DNA from: Closterium sp. NIES-65
Taxonomy: Eukaryota > Streptophyta > Zygnematophyceae > Desmidiales > Closteriaceae
Direction of reading: 5' to 3'
NCBI GenBank assembly: GCA_948144175.1
Contig: CANXME010002052.1
Span: 1-64,000 of the forward strand
Length of the DNA: 64,000 nt
This document shows, piece after piece, positions 51,743 to 61,185 of the stretch (position 1 is its first letter; each line of letters begins with the position of its first letter). The position numbers and the translations under genes are program-made. The notes beneath the pieces were generated by a model. That model made no database searches. It was not told where the DNA came from and saw only the letters and a list, made by a program, of their open reading frames with translations.

Positions 51743-52947
51743 CTTCTACGGACCGTTTTTTTTTTTGGGCCCACCGAAGCGCCCCCCGAGGCGCGATCTT
51801 TTTTTAGCGACCCCTCGGGTCGCCATTTCCCCTGCGGCCCCGCCGCCTTCACTGTCGCGGCCCCGCCGCCCTCTTTGACGGGGCCCCGCCGCCGGCCCTT
51901 ACGCGGCCCCGTCGCCGGCTCTCACGCGGCCCCGCAGCAGGCTCTGTCGCGGCCCCGCCCCGGCCTTTACGCGGCCCCGCCGCCTGCTCTCACGCGGCCC
52001 CGCCCCGGCTCCTTCGCGGCCCCGCCGCCTGCTCTCGAGCGGCCCCGCCCCGGCTTCTACGCGGCCCCGCCCCGGCTTTCACGCGGCCCCGCCGACGGCT
52101 TTGTCGCGGCCCCGCCCAGGCCCTTACGCGGCCCCGCCGCCTGCTCTCACGCGGCCCCGCCCCGGCTCCTTCGCGGCCCCGCCGCCTGCTCTCGCGCGGC
52201 CCCGCCCCGGCTTCTACGCGGCCCCGCCCCGGCTTTCACGCGGCCCCGCCGACGGCTCTGTCGCGGCCCCGCCCAGGCCCTTACGCGGCCCCGCCGCCTG
52301 CCTTCGTCGCGGCCCCGCCCCATCCCGGCCCAGCCGCCCCTTCGCGGCCCGGTCGCCTCCTGACGGCCCCGCCGTCCCTTCGTGACGGCCCCGCCGTCCC
52401 TTCCTGACGGCCCCGCCGTCCCCTCCTGACGGCTCCTGCCGTCCCCTCCTGACGGCTCCTGCCGTCCCCTTCTACCGGCCCCGCAACTGCACCTGCTGGC
52501 CCCGCCGCTGCACCTACCGGCCCCCCACCACCCACCCCCCCTTTTCCCGTCGCCCGTCGCGGCTCCTTCGGGGGCCGCGCCAGCAGAGGGGTGTCAGGTG
52601 TGTGGCCTCCCCTGCTTCTCCTCCTCCTTCATCTCCCACTGCAGCAGCCGAGCCGCTCACCTGCAGCAGCCGAGCCGCCCCACCGCCGAGCCGCCGAGTC
52701 ACCGAGCTGCTGAGCTGCAGTTGCTGCCGAGCCGCCTTACCGCCGAGCCGCCCGAGTCGCCCGAGCCGCCGAGCCGCCGAGCTGCCGAGCCGCTGAGTCG
52801 CCGAGCCTACTCTTCCCACCACTGGTGAGCTCTTGCCCTGCTAGCACGCTGCGCGTCGCCTGCTTGCCTGCCTGCCTGCCTTTTGGCTTGCCTGGCTGCC
52901 TGCCTCCCTGCTGCTAGTCCTGCTCCTACTTCTAATTGCGGAGCCAA
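51743..52947 (+). repeat. GC-rich repetitive leader of the copia element
   Basis: Bases 51840-52350 are tandem CGCGGCCCCGCCCCGGCT-like units of 24-27 bp, including a longer block repeated at about 51950-52120 and 52125-52290. Bases 52365-52480 repeat CTGACGGCCCCGCCGTCCC. Bases 52660-52805 repeat GCCGAGCCGCCGAG. A plus frame at 51875-52363 (Arg/Pro/Ala-rich) is open but compositionally trivial. No capsid-like gene is seen. Confidence 0.75.
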
Positions 52948-55900
52948 ATGCAGCCCCAGCGACGCCGGCGTGAGTCCCTCACGCCCCAGCAGCTGCGTGA
53001 GTGGTACGCTGGTTGGGGCTGTAGGGGTGGCGACGCTACTCCTACTACCACTCCTGCTGCTTCTACTCGTGGTGGCGGCCAGATGCAGCTCCCGCGACCC
53101 TCTCGCGTGTCTCTCACGCCTTGCCAGCTTCGTGAGTGGTACGCTCAGAGTGGAGGGTCTCTCAGTGCTGTTCGCTGCTCTTACGTGATTCGCACTGGTA
53201 CTCGGACTGGTCAGCCTTGTGGGACACATAGTCATACACCGTCCCGCTGCTTCGCCCGTCTGAGCGACGCCTGGCGTACCGTGTTTGGCGACGAGGCTGA
53301 GCTTCCCGACTGGGTGGAGTTGCTTAGGCAGAGGGTAGATATATATGCTCTTGACTATGATGCTATTCTCACTGCCATGTATGCATTGCCTACTAGTGCT
53401 GACCGTGCCGGTCACCTGTGCGTCCCGCCTGACCCAGGTATAGGACCTGCTGCTCTAGCTACTGGTGAGGCTGCTGCTCTGGGTGCTAGTGACTCTCCTG
53501 CTCCAGGTACAGGTGCGGCTGCTGCTCTAGGTGCTAGTGAGTCTGCTTCCTCAGGTGCGGGTGAGGCTGCGCTCTCAGGTACCGCGTTGGCTTCGGCCTC
53601 CCTCACCTTTACACTTGACTCTGGGGCTTCTCGCTCTTTCTTTCGGGACCGCACCACACTCACGCCGCTTGGTCGGCCGGTTGCGGTCTCCCTGGCTGAC
53701 CCCTCTGGGGGTCCTGTCCTCGCTCACTTCTCCACTGTCCTCCCGTGTCCGGCTGCCCCCTCGGGCACCCTGTCTGGCCTGTACCTCCCCTCGTTCTCGA
53801 CGAACTTGGTGAGTGGTGCAGACCTACAGGATGCGGGGGTTCACCAGTTCACTCCTGCGAGTCAGCGGGTGACCCACTGCACGGACGCACGCACAGGCCG
53901 GCACCTGGCCACGTTCTCGCGTCGGCCGGGGTCGAGCCTCTACACCCTGACCACTGAGTCTCCTCCTGTCCCCGCGTCCGGTCAGGTAGCAGCGTCGGGT
54001 CAGGTGTTTGCTGCTGCGTCCAGGTCTGGTCCTGAGTCTGCCCCCTGTTCGTGTCGCCTCCTGTCTCACGAGACTCTTCTGTGGCACCACCGTCTAGGCC
54101 ACCCCTCCTTGCCCCGTCTTCGGGGCATGGCTTCCCGTGTCCTTGTCTCTGGTCTTCCCCAGTCTCTCCCTCCCCTTCCTTCGGGACCAGGACCTTCCTG
54201 TGTCCCCTGTGTCGAGGGGCGCCTCAGGGCTGCTCCTCACTCCTCCCAGTTTCCCCCGACAGAGGCTCCTCTGCAGACGCTTCACATGGACGTGTGGGGC
54301 CCGGCCCCCGTCCGTGGGCAGGGTCACGAGCGCTACTTCCTGTTGGTGGTTGACGACTACTCGCGTTACACCTCAGTCTTCCCCTTGCGCAGCAAGGGTG
54401 CTGTCACTGAGGTGCTGATCGACTGGATCCGCGAGGCTCGTCTCCAGCTCAGGAGGAGCTTCGGCTCGGACTTTCCTGTTCTGCGTCTGCACTCTGACCG
54501 AGGTGGGGAGTTCTCCTCTCGCCTTCTGCGAGACTACTGTCGTGCACAGGGGATCCGCCAGACCTTTACGCTTCCGGACTCTCCACAGCAAAATGGGATT
54601 GCTGAGCGCCGCATTGGCATGGTCATGGATGTCGCTCGTACGTCCATGATGCATGCGGCTGCCCCCCATTTTCTGTGGCCGTTTGCGGTTCGGTACGCGG
54701 CGCATCAGCTCAACCTTCACCCCAGGGTCTCTCGGCCCGCGATGTCCCCAGTGTTACTGTGGACGGGGAAGGTCGGCGATGCGTCTGCGTTCCGTGTCTG
54801 GGGATCTCGGGCGTTTGTCCGTGACTTGTCTGCGGACAAGCTGTCCCCCCGTGCTGCTCCCTGTGTCTTCCTTGGCTTCCCCCCTGACGCTCCAGGGTGG
54901 CAGTTCTACCACCCCTCCTCTCGTCGTGTTCTGTCCTCCCAGGACGTCACGTTCGACGAGTCAGTCCCCTTCTACCGCCTCTTCCCCTACCGTACTCCTT
55001 CCCTTCCCCCCCCACCGGACTTCCTGGTACCAGTTCCCCCCCCGGTAGACCCCCTCCCCCCTCAGGTTCCTGCCCCTTCAGGTGTGTCCCAGGTAGACAC
55101 GGTCGAGCCAGTCGAGGTTGCTGCTGAGTCTGGTCCTGGCGCGGGTGCTGAGCCTGGGGGTGCTGCTGCTGGGGGTGCTGAGCGTGGGGGTGCTGAGCCT
55201 GGGGGTGCAAGGCCGGGGGGTGCTGAGTCTGGGGGTGCTGAGCCGGGGGGTGCTGAGCCGGAGGGTGCTACGTCAGGAGCTGCTGAGCCTGGGGGTGCTG
55301 GGCCTGGAGGTGCGGAGCCTGCGCCTGCTGGACCTGGGGGCTCTCCGGTTCTTCCGTCTCGGCGGGAGCCGCTCTCTCCACAGGAGCTGCGCGAGTGGTT
55401 TGCTCGCCGCTGGAGGCGTGCTGCTGGAGCTGGAGCTTCTTCGCCTGCTGAGGGTTCTGCCGGTCCCGGAGCTGCTGGACCTGCGGGTCCTACTGGAGCT
55501 GGAGCTACTGAGTCTGGGGGTGCTGAGTCTGGAGCTGCTGAGCCTGGAGGTGCTGAGTCTGGAGCGGCTGTGCCTGGGGGTGCTGAGTCTGGAGCTGCTG
55601 AGCCTGGGGTTTCTCCTGCTGCTGCGTCTCGCCAGGAGCCCCTCTCTCCACAGGAGCTGCGTGAGTGGTTTGCTCGCCGCTGGAGGAGTGCTGCTGGAGC
55701 TGGAGCTTCGTCGACCGTCGAGGGTGCTGGTGCTGCCGGTCCCGGAGCTGCTGGGCCTGCGGGTCCTACTGGAGCTGGAGCTGCTGAGGGTGTTGGTGCT
55801 GAGACTACTGCTGTCTGTCCTGGCGGTGGTTCTGCTGCTGGTGCTGCTGGAGGTCCTGCCACTGGAGGTGTTGGTGGCGCTGGTGCTGTCGCTGAGGGTG

Positions 55901-58158
55901 CTGGTGCTGTCCCTGCTGAGTCTGGAGCTGCCGCGCGGCCTCGGCAGTACTTCGTTCCGCTCCTACAGCAGGTTCTTGGTCTTTCTCCTTCGGTAGAGTG
56001 TCCACAGCCTGTCCAGTCGCAGTCACTGTTGGAGCCTTCCTCTCCTCTGCCTGCTCCCTCTCCTTACACTGGTCCTACTGGAGGTCTTGCTGAGCGTCGT
56101 GAGCCTGCGTCTCGTCCCGCGTCGCCTGTTCGTGCTGCTCGCGCTAGTGGTCGCGGTTTGCGTCAGCGTCCTCCTCCTGTCCCTGGCACGCACCGGATGT
56201 CTCTGCGTCCGTCCACTGCTCCTCTGCGTGCCCCTTTGCCTTCTCCTCCTGAGTCCTCTCTTCCTGCGCTTGCCGACCCTGAGTCGGACTCTCTTCGCGC
56301 TGCCAGTCCTACTGTCACGCGTCTGCTTGCTACTGTCGTCACTGACCCCTCTTTTGAGTCCACTGCTGCGTCTGCTCTAGTCGCTGAGCTCGTTGACTTT
56401 GCTGCTCGCTGTCGTCTCGACTACGCTGCTGGTCTTGTTGCTGAGTCTGCGTCTGTCTGTCCTCCGTCCGTCGGGGGTGAGTGTGCTCTTGGCACGGACG
56501 TCCTAGAGGACAGACAGGAGGAGTTACAGTGTCTAGCGGCTGCTTCACCTCATCTCGCGTCTGTACTGCTTGCCCCTGAGGGAGACCCGGATGCACTAGA
56601 CATCCCGACTCCGCGTTCTTACGCGGAGGCCGTAGAGGGTCCCTACTCCTCTCAGTGGCAGGCAGCTATGGATGCAGAGATGGCTTCCTGGAAGTCCACA
56701 GGCACCTACGTTGACGCGGTTCCCCCTCCTGGGGCGAACATCGTCAGTGGCATGTGGATCTTCAGGGTGAAGCGGCCGCCGGGCTCTCCACCTGTCTTCA
56801 AGGCGCGGTACGTTGCTCGTGGCTTCAGTCAGCGGCAGGGAGTTGACTACTTTCAGACCTTCTCTCCCACCCCGAAGATGACCACTCTTCGGGTGCTGCT
56901 GCACATAGCCGCTCAGCGCGACTACGAGCTTCACTCTCTCGACTTCAGCACTGCGTTCCTGCAGGGTAGCCTGCACGAGGAGATCTGGCTGCGCCGTCCA
57001 CCTGGCTTCACTGGGACTTTCCCTCCTGGCACCCAGTGGAGCCTCCGACGGCCAGTCTACGGTCTCCGCCAGGCACCGCGTGAGTGGCACGACACACTGA
57101 GGACTACGCTTGCGGCTCTTGGGTTTGCTCCTTCTACTGCCGACCCGTCACTGCCGCCGTTCTACATCCTCGTGTACGTCGACGACTTGGTCTTTGCCAC
57201 AGCGGACACTGCTGGACTCGCCTACGTGAAGTCCGAACTGCTGAAGAGACACACGTGCACAGACCTAAGTGAACTGCGCAGCTACCTTGGCTTGCAGATC
57301 ACTCGGGACAGAGCACGCCGCACCATTACCTTGACTCAGTCACACATGGTGCAGCAGGTCCTTCAGCGCTTCGGCTTCACGTACTCCTCGCCTCAGGCCA
57401 CTCCTCTGCCTACTCGCCACTCACTCTCAGCTCTGCCTTCGGATGAGTCCGTAGAGTCGAGTGGTCCGTATGCAGAGCTTGTTGGCTGCCTCATGTACCT
57501 GATGACCTGCACACGACCTGACCTTGCATACCCTCTGAGCATTCTTGCACGCTATGTTGCTCCTGGGAGACACAGACCAGAGCACATGGCTGCAGCGAAG
57601 AGGGTATTGCGCTACCTGTGCAGTACGTCGGGCATGGGGCTTGTGCTTGGAGGGCGGAGTCCAGTGGTCCTTACCGGCCACGCGGACGCTTCTTGGGCTG
57701 ACGACCAGGCTACGCAGCGGTCGTCACAGGGTTACACCTTCAGCCTTGGTTCCGGCTCTGTCTCGTGGCGGTCTACTCGCTCGTCTTCGGTTCTCGGCTC
57801 CAGTTGTGAGGCTGAGATCTACGCCGGGGCCATGGCTGCACAGGAGCTTCGCTGGCTCACCTACCTGCTGACTGACCTTGGAGAGCCGCCTCGTTCTCCT
57901 CCAGTGCTGTACGTAGACAACAAGGCCATGCTGGCCTTGTGTCGAGAGCAGCGCTTGGAGCACAGAACGAAGCACATTGCTCTCCGCTACTTCCTTGCTC
58001 GTGAGCTGCAGCAGCGTGGTCAGTTGCGACTTGCGTACGTGGCCTCTGAGGCCAACACTGCTGATGTGTTCACCAAGGCACTCGCGCCTTGTGATCATCA
58101 GCGCTTTTGCACCCAGCTGGGTCTTGTGTCTGTCTTGCCTCACTTGCTCTCCTCTTGA
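52948..58158 (+). CDS. Copia polyprotein (PR-IN-RT-RH)
   Basis: 1736 residues from the first ATG after a TAA at 52933-52935; the TTG at 52936 is not needed. Residues 1-115 hold two LREWY motifs and a cysteine-histidine cluster C77-C91-H96-C101. Aspartic protease: DSGAS at 224-228. Integrase: zinc motif H381/H385 and C418/C421, catalytic D448, D517, E553 (DD35E), and a WGSRAF-type C-terminal part. About 700-1200 is a Gly/Ala/Glu/Pro-rich linker with two LREWF motifs (W817, W907). Reverse transcriptase follows (DFSTAFLQG, YVDD at 1410-1413), then RNase H (D1580, E1621, D1657) and the copia-typical NTADVFTKAL end. All catalytic residues are present, so it is probably active. The classic copia capsid region is missing. 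Confidence 0.95.
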   Translation: MQPQRRRRESLTPQQLREWYAGWGCRGGDATPTTTPAASTRGGGQMQLPRPSRVSLTPCQLREWYAQSGGSLSAVRCSYVIRTGTRTGQPCGTHSHTPSRCFARLSDAWRTVFGDEAELPDWVELLRQRVDIYALDYDAILTAMYALPTSADRAGHLCVPPDPGIGPAALATGEAAALGASDSPAPGTGAAAALGASESASSGAGEAALSGTALASASLTFTLDSGASRSFFRDRTTLTPLGRPVAVSLADPSGGPVLAHFSTVLPCPAAPSGTLSGLYLPSFSTNLVSGADLQDAGVHQFTPASQRVTHCTDARTGRHLATFSRRPGSSLYTLTTESPPVPASGQVAASGQVFAAASRSGPESAPCSCRLLSHETLLWHHRLGHPSLPRLRGMASRVLVSGLPQSLPPLPSGPGPSCVPCVEGRLRAAPHSSQFPPTEAPLQTLHMDVWGPAPVRGQGHERYFLLVVDDYSRYTSVFPLRSKGAVTEVLIDWIREARLQLRRSFGSDFPVLRLHSDRGGEFSSRLLRDYCRAQGIRQTFTLPDSPQQNGIAERRIGMVMDVARTSMMHAAAPHFLWPFAVRYAAHQLNLHPRVSRPAMSPVLLWTGKVGDASAFRVWGSRAFVRDLSADKLSPRAAPCVFLGFPPDAPGWQFYHPSSRRVLSSQDVTFDESVPFYRLFPYRTPSLPPPPDFLVPVPPPVDPLPPQVPAPSGVSQVDTVEPVEVAAESGPGAGAEPGGAAAGGAERGGAEPGGARPGGAESGGAEPGGAEPEGATSGAAEPGGAGPGGAEPAPAGPGGSPVLPSRREPLSPQELREWFARRWRRAAGAGASSPAEGSAGPGAAGPAGPTGAGATESGGAESGAAEPGGAESGAAVPGGAESGAAEPGVSPAAASRQEPLSPQELREWFARRWRSAAGAGASSTVEGAGAAGPGAAGPAGPTGAGAAEGVGAETTAVCPGGGSAAGAAGGPATGGVGGAGAVAEGAGAVPAESGAAARPRQYFVPLLQQVLGLSPSVECPQPVQSQSLLEPSSPLPAPSPYTGPTGGLAERREPASRPASPVRAARASGRGLRQRPPPVPGTHRMSLRPSTAPLRAPLPSPPESSLPALADPESDSLRAASPTVTRLLATVVTDPSFESTAASALVAELVDFAARCRLDYAAGLVAESASVCPPSVGGECALGTDVLEDRQEELQCLAAASPHLASVLLAPEGDPDALDIPTPRSYAEAVEGPYSSQWQAAMDAEMASWKSTGTYVDAVPPPGANIVSGMWIFRVKRPPGSPPVFKARYVARGFSQRQGVDYFQTFSPTPKMTTLRVLLHIAAQRDYELHSLDFSTAFLQGSLHEEIWLRRPPGFTGTFPPGTQWSLRRPVYGLRQAPREWHDTLRTTLAALGFAPSTADPSLPPFYILVYVDDLVFATADTAGLAYVKSELLKRHTCTDLSELRSYLGLQITRDRARRTITLTQSHMVQQVLQRFGFTYSSPQATPLPTRHSLSALPSDESVESSGPYAELVGCLMYLMTCTRPDLAYPLSILARYVAPGRHRPEHMAAAKRVLRYLCSTSGMGLVLGGRSPVVLTGHADASWADDQATQRSSQGYTFSLGSGSVSWRSTRSSSVLGSSCEAEIYAGAMAAQELRWLTYLLTDLGEPPRSPPVLYVDNKAMLALCREQRLEHRTKHIALRYFLARELQQRGQLRLAYVASEANTADVFTKALAPCDHQRFCTQLGLVSVLPHLLSS

Positions 58159-58355
58159 CTTTACTTGTACTGTGACATATATATATACCTGCTCTTGCTT
58201 GTCTAGTTTTATATATATGTCTGTACTCCTGCATGTGAACTGGCCTCTGGCCCTGCTCTTGTGCTCGGACTGTGTGGTGACTTTGTGATCCACCCTGAGC
58301 TTGCTTTGCTTTGCTTGACTGGTCTTGTGACCCCTTGTTCTTCCCCACTTTGCCT

Positions 58356-58364
58356 ATGGGGGTG
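58356..58364 (+). promoter_or_regulatory. Polypurine tract of the copia element
   Basis: ATGGGGGTG immediately before the 3' LTR; a short G-rich tract in the expected place. Confidence 0.6.
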
Positions 58365-58497
58365 TGTCAAACATTATATATGTTATGCTTGTGTAGGCTA
58401 CAGTGGGTTAGCCTATAGGGGGTACACAGTTCTAGGGTTTACTACTTGTACTCATTTTCACTTCTAGTTCATTCATTCCTGTTCGCTTATTCTCACA
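58365..58497 (+). repeat. 3' LTR of the copia element
   Basis: 133 bp, base-for-base identical to 51594-51726 on reading both through. Confidence 0.95.
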
Positions 58498-59045
58498 AGC
58501 GCGCTAGGCGCTAGCGCGCTAGGCGCCAGCGCGCTAGACGCCAGAGCACAAGGCGCCAGCGCCTTAGGCGCCAGCGCTTTAGGCGCCAGCGCGCTAGGCG
58601 CCAGCGCGTTACACGCCAGCGCGCTAGGCGCCAGCGCGATAGGCGCCAGCGCGCTAGGCGCCAGCGCCATACGCGCCAGCGCGCCAGGCGCCAGCGCGTT
58701 AGGCGCCAGCCGCTAGGCGCCAGCGCGCTAGGCGCCAGCGCGCTAGACGCCAGAGCACAAGGCGCCAGCGCCTTAGGCGCAGGCGCTAGGCGCCAGCGCC
58801 TTAGGCGCCAGGCGCTAGGCGCCAGCGCGCTAGGCGCCAGCGCGTTAGACGCCAGCGCGCTAGGCGCCAGCGCGCTAGGCGCCAGCGCGCTAGGCGCCAG
58901 CGCCTTAGGCGCCAGGGCCTTAGGCGCCAGCGCGCTAGGCGCCAGCGCGTTAGACGCCAGCACGCTAGGCGCCAGCGCGCTAGGCGCCAGCGCGCTAGGC
59001 GCCAGCGCGTTAGGCACCAGCGCGCTAGGCGCCAGAGCATTAGGC
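58498..59045 (+). repeat. 15-bp minisatellite, right part
   Basis: About 36 copies of the same GGCGCCAGCGCGCTA unit, continuing the array broken by the retrotransposon. It includes an internal duplication: the block with AGACGCCAGAGCACAAGGCG appears near 58530 and 58745. Confidence 0.9.
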
Positions 59046-60462
59046 GACCAAAGAGGAGAGCAATGGGAGTGTAATGCTAAGAAATCTTGGCATAGAGAAC
59101 TCACGAAGAAAGTAGAAAACCTAAGCAAAGGAGGGAGGTAAAAAGGTCCGAGAAACGTCTACGCACCTGAGACAACGGTGAAAACAACGCGAGGTCGTTC
59201 AGCAACACGCGCTCACGCTCGTGCACCCACCAGAGGCGACGACGGGAAGGGAGGGAGAGGCAACGGCGAGGAGGAAGGGAGCGGCTATGACGGGGCGGGA
59301 GGGAGAGGCCATGGCGGGATGGGAGGGAGAGGCGACGGCGGTTGGGAGGAGGGAGAGGCGCTGGCGGGATGGGAGGGAGAGGATACTGGGATTGGAGAAA
59401 ACGGGATAGCTATGTAGTCATAAGAACCAAGAACCAAGAACTCACCAAGAACCAAAATCAAGAACCAAGAACCAAGAACCAAGAAGAGAGGAGCGTCAAA
59501 TTGGAGTTGAAGTGTGAAAGGAAAAAATACAGTTGTTTCTCGTTAGAATAGTGTGTAATGTATGGGGCAGATTCGATTCACATTGTTAAGGTGATTGTAT
59601 TGTTAGGGCAGAATAAACTTGGCATGGACAATAATTCATTTAGGTGTATATGTAGAAACATGAGCAAGATACTAATTTGAAAGATGTGTCACGTAAAACA
59701 CACGCATAACTACGTTATCAAACTACAGCTGAAAACAACGAACCCACTATAGTAATTGGATGGTGCAATATAGTAAGATGGAGCTAAAACAAAATGTTTA
59801 TTATAATAAAAAATATCATCACTGTCCAAATCGTTGCCTTTTAATACTAGACAAGCGTACAAACATGTACTTAATTATACTTTTCTCTAATATGTCTTCT
59901 CCATTAGTATAATAAATAATGTTCTTTCATATGTTTCTTATACCACTAGAAACAACTCTACGCAACCCTTACGACGTTCATCGTCGAGCCTTGTTTTTTT
60001 TTTTTTTTTTTGGTAGGTGAAATATGCACTATACACGTACAATGCAAAAACACCACGGTCGTAACCGGTGCTAGAGGGCATAGGTAGTGTATACTACCGT
60101 ACCCTCCCTGATCTCTACGGAGGCTTATAGACCAAACGCCTAAACATTTCAGCTTGCCCGCCACAAAAACCTATTGTGCCGTTGTCACACTTCAGTACTT
60201 GCAGAAGCATCTCGATACATTCCTCATGTTGGTTTTGTCGCTTTAGCTTTGGTGGCTTGGCTCCTCCGAACCTGCCTTCCCTGGTCTGGTGAGGTTGGTT
60301 TGCGACAGAAGCAGCTCTGGGTCGCCGCTGCTGAACAAGGCCTTGGTGACGAATGTGACGCTTCAGCCTTGGTCGATTGGCTCTGACCTTGCCTTGCTGA
60401 GATTGGTGGAGTTGGGTTACAGGAGAAATTGCCCTGCTTAGAAGTTGATGCCTGACAGGGCC
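59046..60462. other. Intergenic, AT-rich, no gene recognised
   Basis: Bases 59225-59400 repeat GGGAGGGAGAGGCNATGGCGG units; 59425-59490 repeat AAGAACCAAGAACC; 59990-60012 is a T tract. A roughly 70-bp segment (CTTGGTNGNTTGGCTC and on) recurs at about 60245 and 60368. Confidence 0.5.
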
Positions 60463-61185
60463 TTAGGGACGACGAATGTTTCCAGTCACACTTGCAGTCG
60501 TTCGAGCTTGTGTGAGCGGTGTGATAGGAGCAGCTGAGAGCAAAACACCTTCAGAGGGAAAAACACCTCGAGTAGCTTGCCTTGATTCATGGCGCCGAAA
60601 CACTCTGACGGCGTCATCTATTTCCTCCAAATGAAAATATGCTTCTTGTAACGTAGGGAAAATTCCAGAATCGACTTCTGTCTTCCTGTTCTTCAGAATC
60701 TTAAAGTCGGAATAACCTTCTTCACACATTCCAGTAGGAAAATAGTCAACGTCTTGAAATACTCTAGGAGCCGTGCCAAAATTTCGTGAAACGTCCCGTT
60801 CCGCCGACGTCATAAATTCAATCTGATGGAAAATTGGCTCTGGTCCATCCTTGATCGTTCCTGCTAGTGATTGAGGTGGTCTCTGCACTTGACTATGAGC
60901 TTCCTCTCTCTTTGGTAGACGATGAATCGCAGCAAAGGCAGATAAACGAAATATGTTCCGTTGTCCAGCCTCCTTGTACTTGCACTTTCCGCTTCTTTGT
61001 CTTGAACCTGTCTTGTTTTCACGGTGCCATCTTAAGCGACGGTTTGACCCGACCATTTTAACTTCCTTAGAGTAACTTGAATGTCTTGAGCTTAAAAACA
61101 GTTGCTTAACCTGAAAAACAGAGATCTTCATAGAAGCAGTTACGACTAACCGATGTTCGCTCTGTGAACACAATGTTGGCGTCAT
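60463..61185 (-). CDS. Unrecognised ORF, 240 residues
   Basis: The first ATG is at 61185 (a TTG lies six bases upstream). The product has a basic, Arg/Lys-rich N-terminal third and an acidic, more structured-looking part with DVDYFPTGMCEEGYSDFKIL and LQEAYFHLEEIDDAVRVFRR. No membrane segment or signal peptide is clear. I do not recognise the family. It is a single frame in a gene-poor, AT-richer area and could be accidental or one exon of a larger gene. Confidence 0.3.
   Translation of the reverse strand: MTPTLCSQSEHRLVVTASMKISVFQVKQLFLSSRHSSYSKEVKMVGSNRRLRWHRENKTGSRQRSGKCKYKEAGQRNIFRLSAFAAIHRLPKREEAHSQVQRPPQSLAGTIKDGPEPIFHQIEFMTSAERDVSRNFGTAPRVFQDVDYFPTGMCEEGYSDFKILKNRKTEVDSGIFPTLQEAYFHLEEIDDAVRVFRRHESRQATRGVFPSEGVLLSAAPITPLTQARTTASVTGNIRRP

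Larger units (their letters stand above)
51594..58497 (+). mobile_element. Intact Ty1/copia LTR retrotransposon
   Basis: A 6904-bp element with two identical 133-bp LTRs, a primer-binding site, one long polyprotein frame, and a 5-bp target-site duplication AGCGC (51589-51593 and 58498-58502). The target is a GC-rich minisatellite where AGCGC is frequent, so the duplication is weaker evidence than usual. The order protease, integrase, reverse transcriptase, RNase H defines copia. Identical LTRs and an unbroken frame point to a recent insertion. Confidence 0.95.

Noticed and set aside
51875-52363. Arg/Pro/Ala-rich frame as the copia Gag
   Set aside because: Its composition follows from the GCGGCCCCGCC repeat and it has no capsid or zinc-knuckle feature.
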